DNA of 34,500 bases from positions 188,001 through 222,500 of the forward strand of contig CAUYUJ010003603.1 of assembly GCA_963575745.1 (NCBI GenBank). Direction: 5' to 3'. A program made the translations under genes and the position numbers. Of the stretch, positions 1 through 11,510 are shown piece by piece. This stretch comes from Prorocentrum cordatum. Lineage: Eukaryota > Sar > Dinophyceae > Prorocentrales > Prorocentraceae. The notes under the pieces are model-generated. The model was not told the DNA's origin. It saw only the letters and a program-made list of their open reading frames with translations, and made no database searches. The stretch's first letter is position 1; every line of letters starts with the position of its first letter.

Positions 1-1
1 T

Positions 2-142
2 GGGGGCGAGTCACCTCCAGGCCGGCGCCGACAGCGCTTCCGCGCGGCAGCCGCGGACGACGACGAGGAGCCGACCAAAGTGCAGAGCGACCAGGAGGGC
101 CAGGACATTGCCGCGGAGCAGGCGCCCGCCCGCCCGCCTTAG
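2..142 (+). CDS. possible 3' end of an unrecognised gene (partial)
   Basis: A frame open from the left edge ends at TAG (140-142). Its last 30 codons are unusually charged for this GC-rich stretch: an Asp/Glu run (DDDEEPTKVQ) followed by SDQEGQDIAAEQ. It looks like the acidic C-terminus of a protein that starts left of the window. After the stop the same frame stays open to about 829, so a read-through or decayed gene is also possible. I recognise no domain. The call rests only on amino-acid composition. Confidence 0.25.
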   Translation, partial: GGESPPGRRRQRFRAAAADDDEEPTKVQSDQEGQDIAAEQAPARPP

Positions 143-3100
143 CAGGCGCCTCAGGATGCCAGCAACCTCGTAGCGGGCGACGACGATGGTGACAGGGCTG
201 CCCTACGTGACCAGGTTCCCGCGCGGCCCGCGTTTCTGAGGTCGCCAGGGGCAGCCGCGGCAGGACTAGTGAAGCTGGGCCCCCCGCGGTTGGCGGTAGC
301 ATCGGATCTTTCAGCCGCGTCGGCGGGGGGGGGCCCTGCCGCCCCTGCCCGCGCAGCTCCGCGCGCCGGGGCATCGCGGCGGAGCTCGCCGTCCTCCTCG
401 CCTCCTCCAACCGCGCAAGCTGCGCTGCGCGGGCTTCAGGCCGCCCGCCCATCTCCCGGGGCAGCGGCGCGGCGCCGCCGACGTCCCCGGGGCAGTGGGC
501 CCACGGCGCCGCGACTGCAGTTCTCGACCAGCGCGCGATCGGGCGCGCGGGCGACGGCCGCTCGCAGCTCCAGGCGCTGCACGTCTGCATTTGCGGCTCA
601 GGAGGTGCCGAGACGCAGCATTTCAAGGGGCCCCCCTGCACGGGGCCGAATGGCGCTGGGATTGCACCGCGGTGGCACTCAGGTTTTGCCGGGCACGCTG
701 TCGGGCGACGAACTTCGACCCCCGCGCCGCGCGCCCTTGTGCCCCCGGTCTGGGGTCGGTCGATTAATTTTCATTGCGCGCTTGAGTCGACGGTTTTGCT
801 TCTTCCTCGCAGCGCGCGCGCCGCAATAGTTTGCGCCTCCTGTCGAGTGCTTCTCACATAGGACACTCCGCAAAGTCGCCATCGGCTGCGAGATGATAGC
901 TGCGTGCCAGCGCGAATCGGGCGCGCGCCTCGCCCAGAGCGCTGCGACCGTGTTAGCGACAAACGGTTGCGCTGCAACCGTATCAGCCCCACTCGATGGC
1001 AGCGAGATTGCCCCCGACCCCGCGGCGATCGGCCCCCCTCTGCGCGTTTTGCGATCGGCTCGCCCAGGGGGGCCCGACTTCCCCCCGGAGATCCTGGGGC
1101 GAAGTTCCGTTCGCCCGGCATCCGCATAGCGCGGTGTTTGCTCGGGGCCTAAGAGACGGGGGTCAGTGCAAATGGGGTCAGCCAGAGCGCCAGATCCTGC
1201 AGGATCCCGCGAAGGCCCCCTCTGGCTGGCCCGGGTTAGCGAGCCGCTCGTGGCCGCGAGGCGGCCGCTCGTATGGCTGACCCGGGTTTGCGAAGACTTC
1301 CGTTGGATGTGTTCCTGCATTGCAGTTTTGGTTCTCTGCTGACCTGGGTCTGGATTGACCCGGATCAGAAGAGCCCCGATTTGCGTTTCAGAGTTCTGAT
1401 TGTGAGAAGCCTGTGGTTTCGCGATGCGAACTTCGTGCCCCGCGCGGCGGATCCTGGGTCTCCCGTTGTTGGCCCGCTTCCATCCGCCTTGCTCCGTATA
1501 TTCTCGTCGCCCCCCTCTTCTGGCCTTGCGTCTGCTCTCTCTCCCCCCGCCCGCCCCGTCTCTCCCATCCTTCATCTTCGCTTCGCTCTGGGCCGCCCCG
1601 ATCCTAAGCGCCCGGTCTTCGGCGCGACCTCCCCTTCTGCCGATGGCGCCAGCGCTGCCGGCGCCGATTTCGGCGCCGCGTCGACGCGCTGGGGGCAGGA
1701 GTCGAAGTTTCCGATTTAACCGCGGGCGAGGCGGCGCCCGCGCTGTCCGATCAGTTCGCCCGGCCATTGGGAGTTGCAGAGATCCGCGCGGCCATCGCGG
1801 CTGTCCCCCGGCCCCTGCGAGCGGCGCCAGCGCGGGAGGACGCGGTCGCATCCGGCCCGCTGCCCCCGCCGACGTCTTCGCCAATGACCAGTGCGCGGTC
1901 GACGTCGGGGGGTGGCCTCGCCGGAGCATTGCGCGCCGCGCGCGGGGTACTTGGGCGGGGCCCTGAAGGCGCCGACGCAGCTGACCAATTGCACGCGGCG
2001 CCACGCGGCCAGACGCACGGCGGGCCCGAGGAACGAGCTCGCCGACGCTAATGCCGCCTCGGCCAGAGGAGGGGTCACCAGCTGGGCCAGCGAAGCCGAC
2101 CTGTGGGGGTTGATGGTGAACGCAGCGCCGCGCATTGACTGGGCGCGACTTCGCCTGGCGCCGTCGGCGGCCCAACGTCTTTGCCCCGAGGCTGGGGGGC
2201 TCGCCCCGACCGTCGGTCGGGCCAGCTGCCAGAGGCTCGCAGCAAGTCCTCTGGGGGAGGTTGATCAGCACCGCTGCAGTCGCGAGCGGAGGTCGCGTCG
2301 CTCTAGGCCCGCCCCACCTCGAGCCGGCTAACGCCAAGGCGCTTGTAGGGGGCAATGATCCCAGGCAGGCTGCAGTCGGTGGCGCAGCTTCCCGAGGATG
2401 CTGGCCACCACGTGGCCGGCGCCATGGAGACGCGGGCCCCCGCCGACTCGGCCGCGAAGGCGGGAGCATTCAAGGTCTTCCACGCAGCGGCGGCGCGGGT
2501 TCACATTGGCGTCTCGTTTTTGATCAACGTCGAGAACGAGCTGGCCATTGGGCGCCGTCTGCAAAACAAGCGCATTGCAGTTGGGCGCTGCAGTCCCATG
2601 AGAATGATGGCATGCAGGCGGCCCCCGTGCCCCGAGTGCGACATATTGGTCGCCCGCGCGCCCCGCGGCCGCCAGCCGCCAAGGGCGTCCGCGCGCGGCT
2701 GACCGAGACGGGTAACAGAATGGCCGACAGGAGGAGCGCGAAGGTCGGGGCGTCCGGGCAGCTGGGCGCCGGCGCCCAGGCGGGCCGCGCACCCGCCGCA
2801 GGCGTCGGATAGCACGGGGCCCAGAACGAGAAGAACGCCCCAGGGGCCCGCCCGCGCAGCTACGTCGCTGGAGCGAGCCCCCCCCGCCCGCCCCGGCGCC
2901 CCCAGGGGGGGCGACGGCGGCGCCTGGAGCTCGGCCAAGACAGGCGCAACAGCCGAGGGCATGCGGATCGGCTACACCACGCTGCCCCATCGGGCTGGTC
3001 GGGCTCGCCGACAACCAAGGCGTCGACGGAGACATCGAGCTCGCCGCGACTCGCGTGGGCCATGCGGCGGCGGATGCAGTTAGTGCCGCAGGCGGGCAGG

Positions 3101-4590
3101 CTAGGACGCAAGTGCCCGACGCGGCGCAAGACCGCGATCTGCAAGGCAAAGCTCGCGGGCAGAGAATGCAGCGCCAAGCATTAGAGCCACCTGATGCACG
3201 CAGTCAGTCCCGACGCGGCCATCCACCCGACTGGCCGCCGCGACGACCGGGGCCTGGCAGCGCGGGGGCCGCGGCGACATTTCCACGCCAAGGCAGCGGC
3301 GCCGAAGCCCACGTGGGGGCCCCCCGCGACGCGAGGCCCGCGCCAGGTCAGGGCTAGGGCCCTCAGGATGTCGCGGACGGCAAGACACGCCATGGCGAGG
3401 GTCACGCTGCAAGTGTTGCTCGTCGCTCGGGGCAGCGCCAGACGCCTGGGGCCGCGGCCGAACCTCGGGGCGGGCCAGTGACGGCGCGCGCGGAGGACCG
3501 ACTGGAAGTCCATCTGCCACGAATTATTTCCATCTCGCGTTGGTGGAGCACCGCCGCCAGCTAGAGAGCGCGGCCATGGCGCTGGACCAGCAGCGCACAT
3601 GCAAAGGCAAACGGTCCACGAGGCCAATGCCAGCCACGGCAGTGACCGTTGGCGCTGCAGCAGGGGATGCGCCACGGTGGCGCCGCGCCACAAGCGGCCC
3701 GCCACCGCGGCTGCTCGCGACGAGCGGCGCGCTGCAGGCGACGACGGACGCAGGGGCCAAATCGCGGCAACCACGAACCGCAGGGGTGAGGAGGGGGGGG
3801 CGAGCACTCCCCGCGTCGCACAGAGGCCGCGGTAGACGGAGGGGGCGAGCACTCCCTGCGCCCCTGGCGACGTCCGATTTGCCCCGCGCAGGCGCCGCCC
3901 TTCCAAGCATTCCTGTCTTGCAGGTGGGCCCGCCCAGCGGAATTGGCGCCCGCGCTGACGAGGCGGGGATTGCAGCTGATCCTTCTCAGGGCGGCCAGAA
4001 GGCGCGCGCTGCTCGACGGCCCGCGCGCGCTGCGCCGCCGCCAGAGGGCGCTCGGCTGCGCGGGCTGACCATTTTCGCTGAGGGCCGCGGTGTTGGCGGC
4101 GAGCAGCCCCAGTTACTTGCGCGTTGCCGCGCAGCGGCCGCGGGGGCGCGGAAATCGCGCGCGACAACTCCCGCGGGAGCGGGGCGGCCAGAAGGGGGCC
4201 CCAGCGACGAGAGCAAATCACGTTCGATTTCGGGGGCGCGATGGGCATGGCGCCACAGGAGCTGGACTAGACGCAGCCCAGCGAGGAGGTGATCGCGGGC
4301 GCCGGCGATGGCAGCGCAGCGGGCAGCTTGGAGGGAGGGGGCTGGCAATCCCCGCCCTTGCGAAGCAACGTCGCGGCCCGCGCTGGCCCCCGCTTCCGAC
4401 GACCCCGCCCTGGCACCAGCATCGCGGGCCGCGTCGACCCAGGAGGGCGAGCCCGACGACGGGCAGGCCGGCCTGCCCCGTGGTGGCGGACGCCGCGGAG
4501 GCCAGGTCCAGCAGCTGCATGGCGTGCAGGGCTGCGCATTGGGCCCCCCCAGCTGGGCGACGTGGAGGCGGGGCTTAGAATGGAGGTAAT
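143..4590. other. very GC-rich stretch with no recognisable gene
   Basis: All six frames carry long open stretches here because stop codons are rare at this GC content; the longest runs on the - strand over about 679-2469. The translations are dominated by Ala, Arg, Gly and Pro and show no motif I recognise on either strand. The only clear structure is the hairpin at 1175-1232. I treat the long frames as chance. Confidence 0.5.
1175..1232. repeat. nested hairpin with a perfect 14-bp palindrome
   Basis: GGGTCAGCCAGAG (1175-1187) pairs with CTCTGGCTGGCCC (1220-1232) with one mismatch. The loop contains the perfect palindrome GATCCTGCAGGATC (1193-1206). A related GCTGACCCGGG motif follows at about 1273. 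Its role is unknown. Confidence 0.7.
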
Positions 4591-4676
4591 ATGGAGAGGT
4601 GCTGGTAGGTTGAAGAATTTCAAAGTAGCAGCAAAATAGGTTACGGAAATAGGTGGGCAACCACATGCGTGTACAT

Positions 4677-4800
4677 ATCTATACGTACATATATATTGTT
4701 GTATATATGTATATATATATATATATGTGTATATGTACATACATATACACTAGTATGTATCGAGAGGGAACACATAGTTATGTATATATGTATACATATT
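4677..4800. repeat. AT-rich microsatellite island (TA/TATG/TACA)
   Basis: Mixed TA, TATG and TACA repeats form a sharp AT-rich island inside very GC-rich sequence. Similar islands lie at 6252, 17445 and 23279. Confidence 0.85.
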
Positions 4801-4849
4801 TCCGACATGTGTAAGTTACATGGCGTTATGATATAAGGTGTAAGCGGTC

Positions 4850-5235
4850 AAGCGCAAGCGGTGTTTGCGGCGCGCAGCGGGCGCCTTGCTGGGAAAGCCG
4901 GTTGTCGCGGCAGCTCAGGGCGATCGTGCGTTTTGCAGCGGCGCGCGGGATCGGCTTCCACGGTTCGGTTTGGGGGTCTCTCGCCGCGGGGCGCGCCGTG
5001 AATTGGCGCGGCGCGGGGCCTGGCGTCGCCCGCGCGCGTCCAACGAATAAATGGCGAAGGGCCCGCCCATCTGCAGCACTGATCGCAGTTTCTGGTGGAA
5101 TTTCTTTGGGGGGCAGGGGGCGCGCGACAGGGGCGCGCCCATGTGGGCCAGGGCCGCCGCGCGAGCGGCGCCGGCGGGGTCGGGGTCGTCCGCTGAGCTT
5201 CCTGCGGGGCCGTGGCACGCGTGACAGTTGCGCGA
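4850..5235. other. GC-rich stretch with no recognisable gene
   Basis: Long frames overlap on both strands (about 4902-6149 on + and 4826-6058 on -). They run through this stretch and the following tandem repeat. Neither shows a known motif, and the overlap argues that at least one is a shadow. Confidence 0.4.
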
Positions 5236-5710
5236 ATATGCCGCGCCCAGCCGCTGCCGCTGGGGCCTTCGGCGCGGCCCCCTGTCGAGCCGCGAACTGC
5301 GCGAGGGTTCTGCAGGTGCCGCGCGCGGCCGCCGCCCCTGGAGCCTTCGGCGAAGGCCCCCATGGGGCCACGACGCGCGCGAGCGGTGCCCAAATACGCG
5401 CGCGGCCGCTGACGCTGGGACCTTTGGCGGGTTTCCTTATGCGGGCTATCGAACGCGCGAGGGGTGCGCAAGTGCCGCGCGCGGCTGATGCCGCTGGGGC
5501 ATTTGATGGAGCCCGGGTAGTGCAAGTGCCGCGCGCGGCCGCTGCTGCCGCGGCCTCGACGGAGTCGCCCATGGGGCCGCGAAGCGTGCGATTGGGCGTG
5601 CATGTAGGGCGCGCAGCCTCTGCCACAGCGGCTTTCGGTTGGGCAAATGCTCGAGGGGCCTGTGAGCACCGCGCGCGGCCGCCGCCGCTGGGGGCTTCGG
5701 TGGGCCCCCC
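5236..5710. repeat. degenerate tandem repeat, about 55-80 bp unit
   Basis: The core GCCGCGCGCGGCCGC followed by GCTGGGGCxTT recurs near 5236, 5318, 5396, 5473, 5528, 5610 and 5669. Successive spacings are mostly near 78 bp, with shorter units of about 55-60 bp. On the - strand it reads as a 25-residue repeat containing AAAARGTC; on + as QVPRAAAAAGAF. Both frames are open through the array, so coding capacity cannot be assigned. Confidence 0.6.
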
Positions 5711-6250
5711 ATCAAGGGCGACGGCTGGAGCCCCTTTCGGGGCCGCGGCATGTTTTCGCAGGGTCATTGCCCTTGAGGCGCCGCCCCGCGTCGGCGAAAC
5801 TTTGTCGGGCACATTGCCGCGGGGGTTGCGCGGCGCGGACGTCATCTGCGGTGCCGCGCGGCCGCGCCCCTCGCCTGGCGCTGCGCCCCCGCCCGCCCCC
5901 CCGCCCGCTATGCGCCGGGAGGCAGCTGGGCTCTCTTCCCAAGAGTGCATGGGCCAGGGGGGGGTGCAAGGCGTCATGGGGCAGCCGCGCTCCGTCGCGG
6001 GCCTCCCGGGGGCGTCGCGCCGTTCCACCTCGCCCCCGCCCGCTGCCCCGGGGGGCAAGTCAATTCGCGCTTATTTCTTTTGTATTTTCACCGATCGGGG
6101 CGGGTGTATTTTTCGCGCATTCATTCTACATTGCTTCCAGAAAAAATAGGCGCCCCCCCGGCCACGTATTTTTAATGCATTTGTTGCGGTTTTGCTTGCG
6201 CAGCGAATATGGAAAAATACGCATTGCGCGGGGCCCCCCATATGTGCATT
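5711..6250. other. GC-rich stretch passing into a lower-GC segment
   Basis: No gene is recognised. From about 6060 the GC content drops and the motif GTATTTTT occurs three times: twice direct (about 6108 and 6168) and once inverted (about 6213, as AAAAATAC). This segment leads into the TA microsatellite. Confidence 0.4.

Positions 6251-6251
<1 letters not shown>

Positions 6252-6298
<47 letters not shown>
6252..6298. repeat. (TA)n microsatellite
   Basis: About 23 uninterrupted TA dinucleotides. Confidence 0.95.
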
Positions 6299-6304
<6 letters not shown>

Positions 6305-6399
6305 GCATTTGGGAAACGTAGATGAGCGTCTAGCCATATGAGCCACACGTGCATCTCATATTGTAGGGACGCAAGCTCTGCGCCAGCAACGCCTGGTCA

Positions 6400-7145
6400 C
6401 TCCTCCTCGACCGCCGCGCGCAACGGGGACAGCCGTTCGGGGCACAACGCGAAGGCGCAAAACAGGCAAACCGCTCGATGCATCCCCACAACGGCCGCGA
6501 ACGGGGCCGCGCACTGCCCATCGGCGCCCCCCCTCAGGTAGCTGAAACCAGCGCCCCGCCTGAGACATCCTGGCAATCTGCTCTCCAAGCGAAGGATGTT
6601 GACACAGAAAACAAACAAACCGTCGGAGACTTCCCCACAAAACGGCCGCGAACAGGGCCGCGCAATGCCCCTCGGCCCCCCCCCGCCCCCCCTCAGGTAG
6701 CTGAAACCAGCGCCCCGCCTGAGACATCCTAGCAATCTGCTCTCCAAGCGAAGGATGTTGATACAGAAAACAAACAAACCGCTGGAGACTTCCCCGCAAA
6801 ACGGCCGCGAGCGGGACCGCGCAATGCCCCTCGGCGGCCCCCCTTAGGTAGCTGAAACCAGCGCCCCCCTGAGACATCCGCGCAATCTGCCCTCCAAGCG
6901 AAGGGTGTCGAGACAGAAAACAGGCAAACCGCTTAATGCATCCCCGCAAAACGGCCGCGAACGGGACCGCGCAATATCTCGGCGGTCCCCCTTAGGGGTG
7001 CTGAAACCAGCGCCCCGCCTGAGACACCCTCGCAATCTGCTCTCCAAGCGAAGGATGCTGGGACACAGACGCGGCGAACCGCTCGGGACATCCCCACAAA
7101 TCGGTCGCGAACGGGGCCGCGTCGTGCCCCTTGGCGGTTCCCCGT
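6400..7145. repeat. tandem array of about 150-bp units, five copies
   Basis: The block ACGGCCGCGAACGGG starts at 6491, 6642, 6801, 6951 and 7101, so the periods are 151, 159, 150 and 150 bp. Each unit continues with TAGCTGAAACCAGCGCC, GAGACATCCTxGCAATCTG, CTCCAAGCGAAGG and an A-rich ACAGAAAACAxxCAAACCG. On the - strand (about 6356-6949) several units stay open in one frame, with a 50-53 residue repeat containing QHPSLGEQIARMSQ. Periods that are mostly multiples of three could reflect coding selection, but the first period (151) breaks the frame. No protein family is recognised. Confidence 0.85.
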
Positions 7146-7154
7146 GAGGGTGCT

Positions 7155-7375
7155 GAGTAAGTCAGACAATCTCTCGTGCGTTGAGTAAGTCAGACACTGA
7201 GAAGGTCTGAGTATGAGAAAGTCTGAGTGCGAGTGAGTCTCAGCATGGGTAAGTCTGAGTATGAGTAGGTCTGGGTATGAGTGAAATTGATTATGAGTGA
7301 GTTAAATTGATCAGGGCTGAGTGCGAGCAAGTCTGCGCATTGGTAAGTCTGCGCATGGGTAAGTCTAGGCATGAG
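7155..7375. repeat. 16-bp minisatellite (AAGTCTGAGTATGAGT)
   Basis: About twelve diverged units of AAGTCTGAGTATGAGT, with variants such as AAGTCTGCGCATGGGT. The array ends in a purine tract. Confidence 0.8.
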
Positions 7376-7425
7376 GAGGAGGGCGAGGAGGAGGAGAAGA
7401 AGAAGAAGAGGAATGAGGAGTAGGA
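7374..7425. repeat. purine tract (GAG/GAA)n
   Basis: Nearly uninterrupted purines on the + strand, GAGGAGGAGGGCGAGG followed by GAAGAAGAAG. Confidence 0.9.
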
Positions 7426-7429
7426 GACG

Positions 7430-7950
7430 CCCAAGTAATAACATTAACCCATCTTAGGACATGGTGAAGTCGACAAAACATGTGCGACAAATGCGCGCGC
7501 GGAGGCGGCGGGCGCCTCGCTTATTTCGGCCGCTTTACTTTTTGCCAGTTTCAATGGGCGCGCCGAATTCCCCCGGAGATTGCAAATGCAGGGCTCATTT
7601 TGTTTTTGATTGTGTTGTATTTCGATTGGGGCACCTCGAACGCCACTAAACAAATCGCTGCCGCCTGGGGGCCGCGCCGACCGAGGCCCCGCGGCGATTG
7701 TGCAGGCGTCTTGCGCGGAGCCTGGGTGGTATCTTTCGCTGCCCTGGGTCGTGGCCATGTAGCGGCAATCTTGGGGGCCCTCGAATTTGCCGCCCAAGGC
7801 GCCGGCGCAATCGGCGCGGGCTGGGCTGGGCGCGAGCGGCGCCGCGGACTGGGGTCGCCGCGGGGGGGGGGGGGGCGGCGCGGACGGCCAGGGGGAACAA
7901 GGAGGTGAATTGTCTTGCGCAGTTGTGTTCTAGAGCTCGGACATATGTTT
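7430..7950. other. no recognisable gene
   Basis: Open frames exist on both strands (7480-7908 on +, 7444-7797 on -). The - frame is the more hydrophilic, but neither matches a family I know. A G14 run sits near 7861-7874. Confidence 0.4.
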
Positions 7951-8720
7951 TTCGCGGTTCGTCGTCGCCCCCCTGGCTCTTGCTTCCCATCCTCGTCGTC
8001 GTCTACCCGCCCCCCATCCCTTGGCCTCCGCGCCCCGACACGGACCTCTGGCTCTTGGTCAGAGCCCCAGTTTTCTTGCCCTGGCCCTGGCCCCAGCCCC
8101 CCTCCTTGGCTCCTTCGCCCTTGGCCCTGGCCCCAGCCCCCCTCGCCCTCTCCATTGGCCCTAGCGCCCCTGGCCCTCGTGGTTCGTCGTCGCCCCCCTG
8201 GCTCTGGCATGTTTCCCTTGGCCCCCTCGCCCCCGTCTTCTTGCCCTGGCCCTGAACCCAGCCTCCCCGTTTGGCTCTGGCGCACCCTGGCCCTCGCCCT
8301 GGATTTTCAATGTTCGCGGTTCGTCGTCGCCCCCCTGGCTCTGGCCTGCGCCCCCTGGCCCCCGTCGCCCCCGCCCTCTTGCCCTGGCCCTGGACCCAGC
8401 CCCCCCCTGGCTCTGGCGCCCCCTGGCCCAGCCCCAGCCCCCCTCGCCCCGGACAGTTTATTTTTGTTGTTCGTCGTCGCCCCCCTGGCTCTGGACTGCT
8501 TCCCCTGGCCCCCCTCGCCCTGGACCGTGCGTTTTCGCGGTTCGAACCCGGGCCTCTGGCGCGTGGCCCGAGCTTCAGTCCCCCTGCCTTGGCCCTGGAC
8601 CCCACTCGCCCAGACCCTGGCCTTGGCCGCGGCCCCCCCCGCCTTGGACTTTTCATTTTCGCGGTTCCGCCCCGTGGCTCTGGCCCCCCATCCCCTGGCC
8701 CCCTCGCCCCCCGCACGCCC
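7950..8720. repeat. GC-rich low-complexity array with a recurring CTGGC motif
   Basis: The block TTCGTCGTCGCCCCCCTGGC recurs at about 7958, 8183, 8321 and 8470. Between copies the sequence is CCCTGGCCCTGGCCCCAGCC with variants. A weaker CGCGGTTC match lies at 8538 and 8661. On the - strand it reads as ARGARGPEPGGRRRT-type low complexity. The overlapping long frames on both strands are most likely a consequence of the repeat. Confidence 0.75.
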
Positions 8721-9967
8721 CTCCTTCTTTCTCTCCTCAAATGCGCAAGAGCCAGGGCACGCGCGCAATTTGTTTGAGGGGGCGGTGGGCAGGATGGGCG
8801 GGGGGGGGAGGGGCAGGGGGGTCCACGTCGTCGGCGGCAGTCTGGGGGGCGTTCTTGCTGGCTTACTTTCTCGCAAGTCGCAGCGGCGGCAGCCGCGCGG
8901 GCCGCGGCGGCGCGCTCTCGACGTCGTCGGCGCGCGGGGGCACGCAGGACGTTCTGCCATCGGCATTCGCGCGATGATGGCACAGTAGCCATATGAGAGT
9001 TTGGATCGCAGGAGTGCCGGGTGGCCCGCGGCCCTTTGCAGTGGCGAGTCGGCCTGTAGTTTCGCGCGGCCCGGGGCCCGCCTCCATTGACTTTTCTCTA
9101 CGTCATCACCCTGTCCTCCTCGCCCCTAGGGCCCGCTCTCAGCGGCCCCATCGAGGCTGCTCCCGCCGCCGCCCCCATTCAAGGTCCAGTCGCCCCCCCT
9201 TTCCGTCCTCTGTGCCCCCCTCTTCGCCCAGTGTTAATATCCAGGCGATGTCGCGCGTTTGCCCCCTCTCCTTCTCCTCGCGCGCGGGTTTCATCGGCCC
9301 CGCCGTTGTTTTCCCGGCGCCGTCTTTCGTGTCTGTGGCTGCGTTGCTGCTTCTGCCCCCTCGCGCCTTCCGCCGTGTCGCCGCCGCTGCTGCCGTCGCA
9401 GATGCGGCGTCGGAGATGTGCAGATTCGGCGGGGTTGCGTCGTCGACTCGCAAGCGAGGGTTTCGACTCGTCCGGGGTGGATCGCCCATGAGCGAGCGCG
9501 CGCATAGGCGCTGGGCGTGTGCCGCGTGCAACTGCGCTAATCCAGCGAGCGGTTTCTACGTAATTACGCAGCGGAGACATATGTTTCATTTATGTCGCAG
9601 CATTGTCTTGCATTGTTTATGTAATTTAATGTTTTCCTGGATTCCCAGGCTGCCCACGAGTAGCTGCCTTACAAGGTGGGGCGAAGGTCGTCGATGGAGC
9701 AGCGCACCACGCGCGCGATGGAGGCACTGCAGCTGCCCGCGCACAGCGGCTGAGTCGAGGCAGCGAGGGGCGAAGGCCGCCGATTGCTACGTCGGCGCTT
9801 TAAGCAGCGCGAGGCCGCAACCTCGCGGCGGGAAATGCCTGCGCAGGGTGGGTCCTGGCCCAAGGCTCCGTCGCTTCCGTGGGTTTCGTTCACTATGTTT
9901 TGGGACGTGCAGCGTCATCAAAACTGGAGGGCCGCCCGCGGCCTTCCACGGGGCTTCTGTCATCGGG
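8721..9967. other. no recognisable gene; upstream flank of the retroelement
   Basis: The + frame that later carries the retroelement match is open from about 8993, but its first 300 codons show no reverse transcriptase motif such as YxDD. A pyrimidine-rich segment runs over 9110-9390, and a lower-GC patch at 9560-9650 ends in CCTGGATTCCCAG, which resembles a splice acceptor. The retroelement therefore appears to begin 3' of its reverse transcriptase core. Confidence 0.4.
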
Positions 9968-10715
9968 ATGTCGACCGCCACCCTGTCCAGGTTGCGAGCC
10001 ATCGCAGGCGGGGCCGCTTTTGGCCATGGGAAATGTAGGTCACGCACGTTGCAGTTCTTGCTTGGTCTCGTGGACCGCCTGGGCCCCGTCTTCCAGGCGA
10101 ACGTGTTTCCGCTCAACATGCGGCAGCAGGCGGTCAAGCAAAGTTGTGTCCCCAAGCACATCATGACGTCCCGTGTCGATGCCTATCCTACCGCGGGGTC
10201 CAGGGAGTGGCCCAGGGTCGGTGGGCCTGCTGGCGCTGCATGTGCCACCTTGGATCGTGCCGGCTGGAGAATCAGAGGATGGGACAGTTGGGAGATTTGC
10301 AAAGGCCTTGCACTGGACTTACACTCTTTCGGGAAGCGCTCCCTGGGCAAGCTTATCTCTTCGGCTACGCATAGGGAGCTCCTGGAACACATTGGGCCCC
10401 TTGTCAGCAGAGTCCCGACGAAATCGCCCTGCCCCTTCTGGGCCCCATCGTGGGCGCCCTAAGGGGGCCCAGTAAGACTGGAAGGAACACTGGGGCCTCC
10501 TTTCTGGCCGACGTGGTCTCAGGGGGGCCCCCGACGCAAGACGTTTTGTTCAGGGACCGCCGAGTGTCTTGGCCTTTGTGCCTGGTCTGCGGTTTTCCCG
10601 CGGGGGTCTCCGCGGGGCCGCTGCTTCGTGCGCGACGGTTCCCATGTCTGTCGCAGGGATCTAGACGTGGACCACTGCGCCCAGATGGGCGAGGCACGGC
10701 GACGCCCATGACTTC

Positions 10716-11286
10716 TTGGCCACGGGTGCCCTGACTGCCGATCCTGGGCACGACTGGCCTCAGTCCCTTGTGTTAGGTATCGCGGGGTGGGAAAAGCGGC
10801 CCGCCTCGGGCTTCCTGCGCCCTTTCATCTGCGTCGATGGTTCGGGCCTCGACGGAAGCTCTGCGCACGGCGGACGCGCAGCGTGGTCAGTCGTCGCTGT
10901 GGGCCCCAGGGCCAGCGTTGCAACGGGGGGCATATTTGGCTCGCTCCCGCGCCCGATCCTGGAGTTTGGACCAGGTGAGCTGCATGCGCTGATGACAGCT
11001 TTGCCACGCGTGACTGTCCCAGACGCACGGATGATCCACACCGATTGCCCGGCCGTTTTGGATGTTTGGGGTCGGGACTCGAGGTCAGACTTGAACGGCA
11101 TCGCCCTGTCGGAGTTGTGGGCCTGCGTCGGGGACTGCGCCGAGGAGATCGGGGTCGTGAGAGCGAGCCCAAAGAAGTTTAACGTAACGCTTATTGGTCT
11201 GGAATCCGAGCTTCATCCGAGGCCCCGCACAAGGCCTGGAGGGAAGCCATGAAGCCGATGGTCTCACAAAGCGCGGCGCGCCCATG
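10716..11286 (+). pseudogene. RNase H domain of the retroelement, frameshifted
   Basis: RNase H removes the RNA strand from the RNA-DNA hybrid during retroelement copying. The acidic residues are visible in order: Asp in VDGSG (codon at 10836), Glu in GELHAL (10977), Asp in HTDC (11043), and a last Asp in HEADGLTKRGA (11257). The first three are in one frame; the last lies in the next frame, so an indel falls between about 11160 and 11230. The hydrophobic strands FICVDGSG, RAAWSVVAV and ARMIHTDC fit the fold. The catalytic set is preserved although the frame is broken, which suggests fairly recent decay. Confidence 0.7.
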
Positions 11287-11510
11287 CAACCTTACAGTTC
11301 ATGCCTCAGAGACCTCCAGCGTAGACGACACAAGGAGGTCGAGGAGTTCTACCGTATCGAGCCAATTTCGGGGAGTACTTGAGCATATGCATTGTTTCCC
11401 GATGCCGACAAATCAACAAGCCCGCCCCCCTCGCCCCACGCACGACCCCCTCCTGCTGGTGTTTGGCCGAAGCGGCCACCATGTGCAGCGGACCGGCAGG
11501 GAGGGCAGGG

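Noticed and set aside
679-2469. 596-codon open frame on the - strand
   Set aside because: At this GC content stops are rare, other frames are open over the same bases, and the translation is Arg/Ala/Gly/Pro-rich with no motif.
6078-6100. CCGATCGGGGCGGG as a third copy of the introner-like repeat
   Set aside because: The similarity stops after about 14 bases; the flanks do not match copies A or B.
4826-6149. Two overlapping frames of more than 400 codons, one per strand
   Set aside because: They share a tandem repeat and cannot both be genes; neither shows a domain.
8536-8550. GCGGTTCGAACCC resembling a tRNA T-loop
   Set aside because: No acceptor, D or anticodon stem can be built around it; it belongs to the surrounding repeat.
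8003-8992. 329-codon frame on the - strand
   Set aside because: It follows the CCCTGGCCC low-complexity array; all frames across the array are open.
8975-9000. GTAGCCATATGAG as a relict of the dinoflagellate spliced leader
   Set aside because: It matches only a few bases of the leader and lacks the TTTTGGCTCAAG part; no convincing leader relict was found in the window.
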